The notes beneath the pieces were generated by a model, which worked only from the letters and a program-made list of their open reading frames with translations, made no database searches and had not been told where the DNA came from. Below, in pieces: positions 13,455 through 20,723 of a stretch of DNA of 36,487 bases. Location: the IMG/VR virus record IMGVR_UViG_3300044816_000209, positions 1 through 36,487 of that record; one strand, written 5' to 3'. This DNA is from a virus. The stretch's first letter is position 1. Every line of letters begins with the position of its first letter. Both the position numbers and the translations under genes were made by a program.

Positions 13455-13844
13455 TCAGGTGATCCCGATGCGCTGTTCGGCGTTGCCGCTGATCATCCGC
13501 AGATCCTCTTCGCCGTGGGAGCAGTCGAAGCTGGTCGTGTAGATGCCGCCGCTGTTCACGCCGTTCTTGTTCGTGCCGATGCCGAGATCGTTCGCGAGGG
13601 TGAGGACCACGCCGGGCGCGGCGATGGCGAGGCCGGTGCTGCCGTTGACGATCGCGCTCCACGAGTAGTTCGCGGAGAAGTCGTAGAAGACGTAGCCGAT
13701 CGTCGCGCTGGTCGTCATGTTGAAGACATCCTTCTTCTTGCTGGCCACGCCGCGATTGTGGCTCTGGATGATGGCCCCGGTCTCCGCGCTCAGCGCGAAG
13801 GTGCAGCCGGAGAGATTGATGAGGATGGGATCGCCGAGGGCCAT
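13455..13844 (-). CDS. Putative tail tube/structural protein, 129 aa
   Basis: Starts MALGDPILINLSGCTFALSA and continues as strand-rich, low-charge sequence (TSATIGYVFYDFSANYSWSA; GVVLTLANDLGIGTN). It is the first gene of the tail block read towards the chaperone and tape measure, where the major tail protein usually lies, but it is short for that role and I could not confirm a family. A TTGACA hexamer lies 16 bases before the ATG. Confidence 0.5.
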   Translation of the reverse strand: MALGDPILINLSGCTFALSAETGAIIQSHNRGVASKKKDVFNMTTSATIGYVFYDFSANYSWSAIVNGSTGLAIAAPGVVLTLANDLGIGTNKNGVNSGGIYTTSFDCSHGEEDLRMISGNAEQRIGIT

Positions 13845-13860
13845 ATCTCGGGCCGGGCGA

Positions 13861-13866
13861 TGTCAA
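13861..13866 (-). promoter_or_regulatory. YTGAC hexamer before start codon (example of ten)
   Basis: TTGACA lies 16 bases before the ATG at 13844 and 12 bases after a family B repeat. Equivalent hexamers lie at 6821-6826, 8136-8141, 14158-14163, 20022-20027, 20593-20598, 24764-24769, 28550-28555, 34039-34044 and 34553-34558, all 13-17 bases from a start codon. The spacing is too short for a promoter of these genes. Confidence 0.6.
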
Positions 13867-13878
13867 CACGCGGGGGGA

Positions 13879-13960
13879 GGTTTAAGGTTTCTGGTTTAAG
13901 GTTTAAGGTTGGCGCTCGCCGGCCGCGCCCGTGAAACCAGAAACCAGAAACCTTGAACCT
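13879..13960. repeat. Family B repeat, paired arms
   Basis: GGTTTAAGGTTTCTGGTTTA on the left, CAGAAACCAGAAACCTTGAA on the right, core GGCGCTCGCCGGCCGCGCCC. It fills the gap directly after the stop at 13961. Confidence 0.9.
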
Positions 13961-14143
13961 TCATTTCCCAAAGTGCGCGGAGGGCGGCGCGAGGCGCATG
14001 CTGCCGCCGAGCTGCTGGCCGTCCGGGCTGATGTATTGGAGCGAGTAGGTGCGGTCGTACTGCGCGAAGGGCGAACTCGCGCAGCCGCTGAAGAGCAGCG
14101 CGAGGAGGGCGAGGAGAAGAGCGAGGGCGAGGAGTGGCTTCAC
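13961..14143 (-). CDS. Small lipoprotein, o-spanin candidate, 60 aa
   Basis: GTG start at 14143. Residues 2-20 are a hydrophobic signal (KPLLALALLLALLALLFSG) ending in a lipobox LFSGC with Cys21, so the mature form would be a lipidated outer-membrane peptide of 40 residues (CASSPFAQYDRTYSLQ...). Size and architecture match Rz1-type outer spanins, and the preceding gene encodes a signal/coiled-coil protein. A TTGACG hexamer lies 14 bases before the start. The pair is 7 kb from the endolysin, which is unusual, so the role is an inference. Confidence 0.55.
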   Translation of the reverse strand: MKPLLALALLLALLALLFSGCASSPFAQYDRTYSLQYISPDGQQLGGSMRLAPPSAHFGK

Positions 14144-14169
14144 GCCACTGGCGCGCGCGTCAATGAGTT

Positions 14170-14271
14170 GATCCGCAGATTCCGCAGATTTGCGCAGATT
14201 TTCGGAACAGGCAGAGGGAACGTTTTTAGTACTAATCTTGATCTGCGCAAATCTGCGTAATCTGCGGATCA
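14170..14271. repeat. Family A repeat, copy 3 (type ii)
   Basis: GATCCGCAGATTCCGCAGAT and inverted partner CTGCGTAATCTGCGGATCA. The outermost TGA of the right arm, read on the minus strand, is the stop codon of the gene ending at 14269. Confidence 0.9.
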
Positions 14272-14685
14272 CTTCTTCGCAGCAGCTTCCGCCGCCTTGG
14301 CGGTGTCGAGCTTCGCGCGCTCTGCCTGAAGAGCGGAGATTTGCTTGTCGAGTTCGGCTTTCTTCGCGTCTTTCGCGGGCGTTTTGGCTTCCTCGATCTT
14401 TGCGAGCGCGTCGGCTTTCTTCGCATCGTCGGACGGCGCATCGAGCGCGGCTTTCGCGGCATCGGCAGCGGCTTGGTGCTTGGCGATCTCGGTGGCCTTC
14501 GCAGTCGCGTCGGCGTCGCGGGCAACGGTCAACGTCTGGAGCTGCGCGGCGCAATCACGCCGCACGTCGTTGAGCGCTTCATCGACGAGCAGCCGATCCT
14601 CTGGCGAGAGCTTGAGTCGGAAATCGTCGAAGGGTGTGGCGAAGGCGGCGGCGCTGAGCAGCAGGAGGATGACGAGAGTTTTCAT
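14269..14685 (-). CDS. Exported coiled-coil protein, i-spanin candidate, 138 aa
   Basis: Signal peptide or N-terminal anchor (MKTLVILLLLSAAAFA, likely cut before TPFDD), then about 120 residues of Ala/Lys/Glu/Asp-rich helix (ATEIAKHQAAADAAKAALD; AELDKQISALQAERAKLDT), strongly coiled-coil in character. This suits a periplasmic rod, like the inner-membrane spanin Rz, if the signal is uncleaved. It is followed by the small lipoprotein gene. An alternative is a fibre accessory protein, since it directly follows the fibre genes. Its stop codon lies inside a family A repeat. Confidence 0.55.
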   Translation of the reverse strand: MKTLVILLLLSAAAFATPFDDFRLKLSPEDRLLVDEALNDVRRDCAAQLQTLTVARDADATAKATEIAKHQAAADAAKAALDAPSDDAKKADALAKIEEAKTPAKDAKKAELDKQISALQAERAKLDTAKAAEAAAKK

Positions 14686-14689
14686 GGTG

Positions 14690-16117
14690 TTAATTGGTGA
14701 CGAGAAAGTTGACCCGAGTTTCGGCGGTCGGCGCGGCGTCGGGATAGATCGTGAAACTGCCGCTCGCCGCGACGACGTGCGCGTCCTTCATGGTGGTGTC
14801 GTTCGTTCCCACGGTCGCGTGGATGACGCTGCTCGTGGTGACGAGCGAATTGGTGACGACCAACGAGGTGGCGCTCGCTGCGAAGTTCACCGCACCGCTC
14901 GTTTTGTTGATCGTCTGCGCACCCGTTGTTCCCGCCGCCGTGATCGTCTTGCCTAGGCCCACGTCGCCGGTGACGGCGAGGGCATTGGCAATTGTCAGTC
15001 CGGTCGAATCCAATTGCATCCGGTTCGACGAACTCGCGTCGAGCCATCGGAAGGTGGTGTTGTTATTCCCAGAATTGTCGAAATACAGGCCGCCGGTGCT
15101 TGCCCCATCTCGATAAATCGCGCATCGCACCGCATTGGAGCCATCGGCCAGATACAGCTTTCCACCGGAGCGGACTATCAGCCCGTTGACTCCCACATTG
15201 AGGTCAAGGGAGCTTTGGGCATAGCTGCCCGCCATGCCAAGGGCTCCGATAAGGGACCCGCCGGCGGTGGTAAGAGCACCCGGTATGTTGATCGCCGTGG
15301 TATTCGGACCCACGCCGAGGCAGACCGTTCCCGAGCGGTTCATCAGGCTCACGTCGTTGGTCGTGCCGTAACCCATAATGGCGGCACCGCTGACCGTCGA
15401 AGCGAACGCGGTGTATTGAGTGGCCGAAAGTGCGGAGGGCGTGGCAAACGCGGTCGTCGATTTCAGGAAATCGGTGTAAGTCAGGCTCGTGGCCGTGGCC
15501 GCGCCGAGCGCGGGCGTGGTGAGCGTGGGCGAAGTCGCGAAGACGGCGAGGCCGCTGCCGGTTTCGTTCGTGATCGCAGTGGCGAGCTGCGCGCTGGTCA
15601 GGATTCCGCTCGCGCCGACATAGAAGATCGCGCCGGCATTCATCGTCCATGCGCCGGTCAGTTCGAGGTTTTCCCAGTCGAGGCTCTCCGCCGCGCCGCT
15701 CGTGAAAAGCTGGCCGGTGCTGATCTTCACTTCGCGCGCGCTGGCGGTCGCGAAAATGTCGTTGATCAGTGGGTTGGTGAGCGTCTTGTTCGTGAAAGAC
15801 TCCGTTCCGGCCAACGTGGCAATCGTCCCGTCAAAGTTAGGAGCAGTCAGAACGCGCGTCGTCCCCGTGGTGAAGCCGTCCACTTCGATCTTGAGCAGCT
15901 TCGTGGCATCGGCGCTTCCTTTTATAATGGCGGTCGAGTCAATAAACGGAGCGCTTCCCCCGCCGCTGGTCACGGTCAACACACCAGTATTCGACAATGT
16001 AGCGTCGCCTGAAATTGAGTAGGCGTGCTTCGCGCCGTCCACAGACGAGATAATTTCGATGAGCGCGCCATGTGAGACCCCGCACAATGCCATTAAGGTT
16101 ATCAGAATGCGCTTCAT
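14690..16117 (-). CDS. Tail fibre protein with signal peptide, 475 aa
   Basis: The ATG at 16117 overlaps the previous stop as ATGA and gives MKRILITLMALCGVSHGALI, a textbook signal peptide, odd for a phage structural protein. The mature part has classic fibre motifs: GTESFTNKTLTNP, SPTLTTPALGAATATSL, long runs of T/S/A/G with periodic hydrophobics and strand-rich repeats (GSLIGALGMAGSY; GLIVRSGGKLYLADGS), ending TAETRVNFLVTN. The likely role is host-surface binding. It lies before the tail tube and tape measure genes instead of after them. Confidence 0.72.
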   Translation of the reverse strand: MKRILITLMALCGVSHGALIEIISSVDGAKHAYSISGDATLSNTGVLTVTSGGGSAPFIDSTAIIKGSADATKLLKIEVDGFTTGTTRVLTAPNFDGTIATLAGTESFTNKTLTNPLINDIFATASAREVKISTGQLFTSGAAESLDWENLELTGAWTMNAGAIFYVGASGILTSAQLATAITNETGSGLAVFATSPTLTTPALGAATATSLTYTDFLKSTTAFATPSALSATQYTAFASTVSGAAIMGYGTTNDVSLMNRSGTVCLGVGPNTTAINIPGALTTAGGSLIGALGMAGSYAQSSLDLNVGVNGLIVRSGGKLYLADGSNAVRCAIYRDGASTGGLYFDNSGNNNTTFRWLDASSSNRMQLDSTGLTIANALAVTGDVGLGKTITAAGTTGAQTINKTSGAVNFAASATSLVVTNSLVTTSSVIHATVGTNDTTMKDAHVVAASGSFTIYPDAAPTAETRVNFLVTN

Positions 16118-18330
16118 AGTCTTGGCCCAAAGGCGTGATCGCGGCGAACCCAAAATGGGAAGTTATTTCCATTGGATGAACCTCCGGTCAGAGCCGCATC
16201 TCTTTCGCCCATCTGATCTGTCCAGCGTAGCGCCCGGTTTGTTTTCATCGAGTAAAGAGCGACACAGGACGCATCAGGAAGCCAATCCTTCTTTGGTGTG
16301 AAGGTAGCGCCATCATAGCGAATGATGTTCGAGATACGGATGGCGCCAATGTCGCAATCTGCCGCCGTAGTGGAACCGAATGCGAAATCATTGCCGATCA
16401 TCAGCCGGGTCGTTCCGGCGAGCGCTGTGACTGTTGCGGTGCCGACCGACACTCCATCTACCATCGTCCTGGCCGCGGTGCCATTAACCGTTACGGCGAC
16501 ATGATGCCATGCCTGATCGGCCAGCCCGGAGTTGGCGAGCGCCGCGGCATCTGTTCCGCGCACATAGGCATTCAAAGTTCCGTTCGTTCCCACGTTGGGC
16601 TGCATGCGGATAAAAACGCCTCCTCCCGTGGCCGTCGCATCATCCAATCCGAGCAAGGTGCATTGGGCTGCCGTATTGGCCATTCGGAACCAAAACTCGT
16701 AGGTCATTGTCGGCCCTAGGAATTCCGAGGTTGCAGTGGCCGTAAAGGCGCACGTAGAAGCTGTTCGACCTAACCGGAGACAAATAGGCATCTTCGATTG
16801 GAAGCCAAACGGTCCGATATGTTCAGCATCCGTAGAGTCCTCGAATTGTGTGGTATCGGTGGAGTTGAAGAACATGTATTGGTTCCCCAAAAGGCTGTTC
16901 ACAGAGTCATTTTGGACGGGGCAATTTGAAAACAGGCAATCCCCGACGGCTACCATTGCGGGATAGAGTGGATTGATAACGATGTTCACTCCCCCGAACT
17001 GTGAAGACGTTACCGTGTTGAAGGTTTCAACCGTAAGCGCGTAGCTTCCCAAAAGCTCGCCTCCGTTAAACTCAGAGTCATGCACGTCACTCCACATGCG
17101 ATCGCCATAGTAGAGGTTTCCCTGGCACCAGAACGTGCCGCGCAAGCCACAACCTGTGCCTGTTCCGTCGATCATCTTTGGTCCATAGATTCGGCAGCCA
17201 TTAAGGACCGTTCCAAACGCCTCGACGCGCGGAGCATCTGTCACGTCCAATGACCAATCCGTCGTGGTTCGGTCTCCAGTCTCGATAGAGTTAAGGCCGT
17301 TGATGACGATTCCATTGGGATCGCTGTTCGTCAGCAAGCACCCCTGAAAGCTGGCCGTCCGGCGATCCTTGTATTGAAGGTCAGGGAACGCGTTGTAGTC
17401 GTACGTCATGCACGACTGCGAGTTCTTCACCGCGTAGGTCACCGCGCCGGTCAGCGGATCGAATCCCACGCCATCGAGCGCCGGATCGTGGCCGGTGATG
17501 GTGCTTCCGTACCATTGGCCGCCGTAGTTCCAATCCACCGCAGTCATCCCCAACACGCGCACGTTGCGATGCTGCGCGTTGGTCGTTCCGATGGCCGTTC
17601 CGAGCAGGTTCTCAACGTAAACGTTATCAAAGTGGATGTCGTCTTTCCAAGTCGCCGCACTCGACATACTGACGGTGAGCACCGCCGCGGCGTTGCTCCC
17701 GCTGCGCACGAGCGCGAGATTGCTCACGGTGATGTGTTCCGTGGCCACGGTGAAGACCGCGCTGCCGGTGAGGCTCAGGATCGTCGAGCCCGAGCCTGAG
17801 CCGGCGATGGTGATGTAACCCGTGGACATCGTGAGGTTCGCGGAAAGCGTCGAAACGCCCGCGCCCAGCTCGATGACGATGGGATTGCTCGACGACGGCG
17901 AGGCAGCCACCGCGGCGGCATGGGCCAGGGCGAGCGTCGAATAGGCGGTCGCCGCGCCTGCGCCCGTGCGCACCACGATCGTCGCGGCGGGCATCGCGGT
18001 GAGCGTGCTGAGCGCGGCGGCGGCGGTGCTTTGGGTGAGGAGCGAGCGGCCAAAGGTGGCGGTGCTCAGCGCGGCGATGCTCGTGAGATCGCTGTCGTAG
18101 GGCTGGAGCAGGCTCAGGGTCGTGCCGATGGTCGTGGCGAAGTTCGCCAGGGTCATTTTCCGATCGCGGAAAGTGCCCGTGACATCGATCTGCAGGCCGA
18201 CGATGTCGGTGCTCGCGGCGGTCGTGGTCGCGGTGAGGTCCTTGAGCTGGACGTTGGCGGCGCGCGTCTCCACTCCTCCGTTGAGGAAGAGGATGAGGAT
18301 GAGGATGAGGCGGAGGAAAGAGCGGGACAT
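16114..18330 (-). CDS. Tail fibre / receptor-binding protein, beta-helix plus LamG, 738 aa
   Basis: Signal-like N-terminus MSRSFLRLILILILFLNG (1-18), then a fibre segment found in many phages (LLQPYDSDLTSIAALSTATF, about 75-94), a parallel beta-helix-like region (about 150-510: repeated short strands with VSNLALVR, FDNVYVENLLG, RNVRVLGM, NGCRIYGPK) and a LamG/concanavalin-like domain (about 535-700) with the hallmark QAWHHVAVTVNG. The combination points to a glycan-binding or glycan-cleaving receptor protein. The start follows the upstream stop as TGATG. Base composition in 16.1-17.4 kb is visibly less GC-rich than the neighbours, suggesting exchange of this part. Confidence 0.75.
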   Translation of the reverse strand: MSRSFLRLILILILFLNGGVETRAANVQLKDLTATTTAASTDIVGLQIDVTGTFRDRKMTLANFATTIGTTLSLLQPYDSDLTSIAALSTATFGRSLLTQSTAAAALSTLTAMPAATIVVRTGAGAATAYSTLALAHAAAVAASPSSSNPIVIELGAGVSTLSANLTMSTGYITIAGSGSGSTILSLTGSAVFTVATEHITVSNLALVRSGSNAAAVLTVSMSSAATWKDDIHFDNVYVENLLGTAIGTTNAQHRNVRVLGMTAVDWNYGGQWYGSTITGHDPALDGVGFDPLTGAVTYAVKNSQSCMTYDYNAFPDLQYKDRRTASFQGCLLTNSDPNGIVINGLNSIETGDRTTTDWSLDVTDAPRVEAFGTVLNGCRIYGPKMIDGTGTGCGLRGTFWCQGNLYYGDRMWSDVHDSEFNGGELLGSYALTVETFNTVTSSQFGGVNIVINPLYPAMVAVGDCLFSNCPVQNDSVNSLLGNQYMFFNSTDTTQFEDSTDAEHIGPFGFQSKMPICLRLGRTASTCAFTATATSEFLGPTMTYEFWFRMANTAAQCTLLGLDDATATGGGVFIRMQPNVGTNGTLNAYVRGTDAAALANSGLADQAWHHVAVTVNGTAARTMVDGVSVGTATVTALAGTTRLMIGNDFAFGSTTAADCDIGAIRISNIIRYDGATFTPKKDWLPDASCVALYSMKTNRALRWTDQMGERDAALTGGSSNGNNFPFWVRRDHAFGPRL

Positions 18331-18845
18331 CACAAGTTCACGACGATGGTGTCCCCCTCACTTGTCACCCGGCCGTCGCCGAGATCGGTGACGAGCGCGT
18401 CGCCGCCGGGCGGGGTGGTGGTGCTTTCCCCGGCGACGGCGCGCACATCGAAGGTGTAGCCGTGCTCGCGGATGAGGCCGCTCTGCGTCGTCACCGTGCC
18501 CTGGCGCGTGGCCATCATGCAGGTGATGGCGGCGGTGTCGTTGGTGAACGCGGTGAGGAGATTGCTCGAATCGCAGAGCAGTTCGAGCGCTTCGCAGAGC
18601 GCGTCGAAAGCCGCTTCGAGCCCGCTGTCCAGCTTGGCATTCGTGCGGATGGTGATGGTCAGCCGCAGGATGCGGATCGGTGTCGTCTTCACCCGGCCCT
18701 GATCCTCGGCCTTAAGGATGATCTTCGGCGCGCCGGTGGTGAAAAGCGCGTCGCCGAAACGATGCCGCAACTCGATCGGCGAAAGCGTCGAGTCGGTCGC
18801 GAGGAACTGCGCCGCGGCGTACTGGAGGCGTTTCTCGATGGTCAT
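18330..18845 (-). CDS. Head-tail joining / tail terminator-like protein, 171 aa
   Basis: Compact alpha/beta pattern: KRLQYAAAQFLATD, then TPIRILRLTITIRTNAKLDSG (strand), FDALCEALELLCDSSNLL (helix), TQSGLIREHGYTFDVRAVAG (strand). This matches the pattern of tail terminator proteins of the gpU type, which cap the tail and bind the head. It lies after the head genes and directly before the fibre genes. Family assignment is by pattern and place only. Confidence 0.5.
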   Translation of the reverse strand: MTIEKRLQYAAAQFLATDSTLSPIELRHRFGDALFTTGAPKIILKAEDQGRVKTTPIRILRLTITIRTNAKLDSGLEAAFDALCEALELLCDSSNLLTAFTNDTAAITCMMATRQGTVTTQSGLIREHGYTFDVRAVAGESTTTPPGGDALVTDLGDGRVTSEGDTIVVNL

Positions 18846-18851
18846 CGGGAA

Positions 18852-18941
18852 AGGTTTAAGGTTTCTGGTTTAAGGTTTCTGGTCGGTGCCAGACGCGCGC
18901 GCTCCGTGAAACCAGAAACCAGAAACCAGAAACATTGAACC
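18852..18941. repeat. Family B repeat, paired arms
   Basis: AAGGTTTAAGGTTTCTGGTT twice on the left, three CAGAAAC units on the right, core TCGGTGCCAGACGCGCGCGC. Ends 6 bases before the start at 18845. Confidence 0.9.
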
Positions 18942-18951
18942 CGGCGCGTCT

Positions 18952-19266
18952 TCATGCCGCGTCCGGGTCTCCGAAGTAGATGATGAGCTGCGGCGCGGTG
19001 CTTTTGTTCGCGCCGTCGATGCTCGTGATTTGGAAGGTGCCGCTGTCGATCAGGTCGCCGATCTGTGGAAAGCTGGCGGCGAAGGCGCTCTTCGGCACGA
19101 CGAGCGAGCCGCTGGCGTTGCTCAGAAAACCGCCATCCACGAGCGAATGCGCGTCCGCGAGGTTCCGCCGGACACAGGCGTAATTGCTGCCCGCCCATTC
19201 GAAGCTGTCTTCATAGTCGGCACAGGCCGCGACAAGGTCGGCATCCAGTTCGGTGCGAAGACTCAT
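18952..19266 (-). CDS. Head-tail connector-like protein, 104 aa
   Basis: Short protein with an acidic helical start (RTELDADLVAACADYEDSF) and a beta-rich end (GSLVVPKSAFAASFPQIGDLIDSGTFQITSID). The second part resembles the barrel of FII-type (gpFII-like) head-tail connectors, which act at the portal-tail interface. The place, downstream of capsid genes and upstream of the tail terminator-like gene, agrees. A family A repeat ends 4 bases before its ATG. Confidence 0.5.
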   Translation of the reverse strand: MSLRTELDADLVAACADYEDSFEWAGSNYACVRRNLADAHSLVDGGFLSNASGSLVVPKSAFAASFPQIGDLIDSGTFQITSIDGANKSTAPQLIIYFGDPDAA

Positions 19267-19270
19267 GAGG

Positions 19271-19374
19271 TTATCCGCAGATTACGCAGATGGGCGCAGA
19301 TTTTCGGAAGTGGGAGAGGGCGAGGTTTGGCGCTGCTTTTCATCTGCGAAAATCTGCGCAATCTGCGGATAAAA
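19271..19374. repeat. Family A repeat, copy 4 (type ii)
   Basis: TTATCCGCAGATTACGCAGA and inverted AATCTGCGCAATCTGCGGAT; centre GGAAGTGGGAGAGGGCGAGG. Fills the gap between the genes ending at 19379 and starting at 19266. Confidence 0.92.
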
Positions 19375-19378
19375 GTTC

Positions 19379-20008
19379 CTAGCCTTTGGAATCCGCGAGG
19401 AGCGACAGAGCGACGATCGCGGGCGTGACCGCCGTGGCTGTGGCCACATCGACGACCGCGAGCGTGACGCGCACATCGATCCAGTCGCCGGGGTTCAGCG
19501 TCGTGGCGGTGAGGTTGAAATCCTTGTTCGCGAAGGCCGTCAGATTGATGCTCTGCGCGGCCGTGCTCACGAGGTCCGAGCCGGTGATGAGGCCATTCGT
19601 GACATCGACTTTGTAAGCCTCGAAATCGACCGTGGCGCTGCCGCTCGCGACGGTCGTGAACATGCCGGCGACGGCGCGCAGCGCGACCGTTTCGCCGCCC
19701 ACGTATTCGTGTGGGAGCTGCACTTGAAAACGCGCGTAACGCGTCGCGCTGATGTTCTTGCAATCCCCGCCGGTGACGAAGGGCACACCCGTGGCGAAGG
19801 CGCCGGCGGTGATGCCGAGGTCGTCAGTCCCGGCGGTCGTGAGCGAAGTCTGGAAAGCGTCCCAGATGCGCAGATCGGCGAGCGGGATGGCGTTGGCGCT
19901 GTTGGAATCCTGCGCGAGTTCGGAGCGGAGATAGGGCGTTTTCGTCCCGCGAAAATCCGTGTTCCCGTAAACGGTGAGGTCGCCCTCGAAAATGGTATTG
20001 TCGGCCAT
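19379..20008 (-). CDS. Virion structural protein candidate, 209 aa
   Basis: Beta-rich protein with a fibre-like N-terminus (EGDLTVYGNTDFRGTKTPYL resembles the opening of head fibre or collar proteins) and a jelly-roll-like middle (YARFQVQLPHEYVGGETVALRAVAGMF; SATVDFEAYKVD). It may be a head fibre or decoration protein; I recognise no exact family. TTGACA lies 13 bases before the ATG. Confidence 0.55.
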   Translation of the reverse strand: MADNTIFEGDLTVYGNTDFRGTKTPYLRSELAQDSNSANAIPLADLRIWDAFQTSLTTAGTDDLGITAGAFATGVPFVTGGDCKNISATRYARFQVQLPHEYVGGETVALRAVAGMFTTVASGSATVDFEAYKVDVTNGLITGSDLVSTAAQSINLTAFANKDFNLTATTLNPGDWIDVRVTLAVVDVATATAVTPAIVALSLLADSKG

Positions 20009-20038
20009 GCGCGGGCGGCAGTGTCAAAGAGGGAGGGA

Positions 20039-20112
20039 AGGTTTCTGGTTTCTGGTTTAAGGTTTCGGCAGGCGCTCGGCTCCGTGAAACCAGAAACCAG
20101 AAACGTGAAACT
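20039..20112. repeat. Family B repeat, paired arms
   Basis: AGGTTTCTGGTTTCTGGTTT and CAGAAACCAGAAACGTGAAA around GGCAGGCGCTCGGCTCC. Lies 5 bases after the stop of the gene ending at 20115. Confidence 0.9.
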
Positions 20113-20114
20113 CT

Positions 20115-20579
20115 TTACTTCCAGCGCACGTAGGCGCGGCGGACGCCGGTGAGTTCGCCGGGGACGAGGCAGAAGGCGATGAGGTCGCGCGCTTTCGCGG
20201 GCGTGAGCAGGGCCTCCGCGCGGCCGTTGAAGCCATCGCGCGGGGTGTAGCTGACGTGCCTTTCGAAAAGGTTTTTGAATTCCTCGCCGGCCAGGGCGCG
20301 CGCGGGTTCTTCGCCCTCGTGCGGCAGCCGGAAAGTATCCGGCGCGATCGTGCCGGGGTTGCCCGCGACGACGAGGCAGGTGCGATCTTCCGCATCGCAA
20401 TAGCGGCCCGCGCCGAGGACGATGAGTTGCTCGTTGAGCGCGGCGAGTTGGGCGTCGAGTTCCTTCAACTCCGCGCCTTTCGCATCGCGCTCGGCTTTCT
20501 TGATCTCGATCCTCGCGATGAGCTCGAAGCCATCGGCGACGAGCGGGGTGAGGACGGCGGGGGCTTTGGGCGTGGCCAT
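20115..20579 (-). CDS. Hypothetical head-region protein, 154 aa
   Basis: Residues 20-57 are a strong coiled coil (ARIEIKKAERDAKGAELKEL, DAQLAALNEQL), followed by YCDAEDRTCLVVAGNPGTIA, a small beta unit with two cysteines, and a basic end (YVRWK). No family recognised. It lies between the glycosyltransferase gene and the structural genes. TTGACA lies 13 bases before the ATG. Confidence 0.55.
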   Translation of the reverse strand: MATPKAPAVLTPLVADGFELIARIEIKKAERDAKGAELKELDAQLAALNEQLIVLGAGRYCDAEDRTCLVVAGNPGTIAPDTFRLPHEGEEPARALAGEEFKNLFERHVSYTPRDGFNGRAEALLTPAKARDLIAFCLVPGELTGVRRAYVRWK

Positions 20580-20613
20580 GCTAGGGGCGCATTGTCAAAG
20601 CCGGGGAAGAAGC

Positions 20614-20716
20614 GATCCGCAGATTAACGCAGATGAGCGCAGATTTTCGGAAGAGGCAGAGGAAGGAGTTTGCCGCTGCTTTTCATCTGCGTAAATCTGC
20701 GCAATCTGCGGATAAA
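20614..20716. repeat. Family A repeat, copy 5 (type ii)
   Basis: GATCCGCAGATTAACGCAGA and inverted AATCTGCGCAATCTGCGGAT; centre GGAAGAGGCAGAGGAAGGAG. Begins 7 bases after the stop at 20724 in the direction of transcription. Confidence 0.92.
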
Positions 20717-20723
20717 TCCGGCC

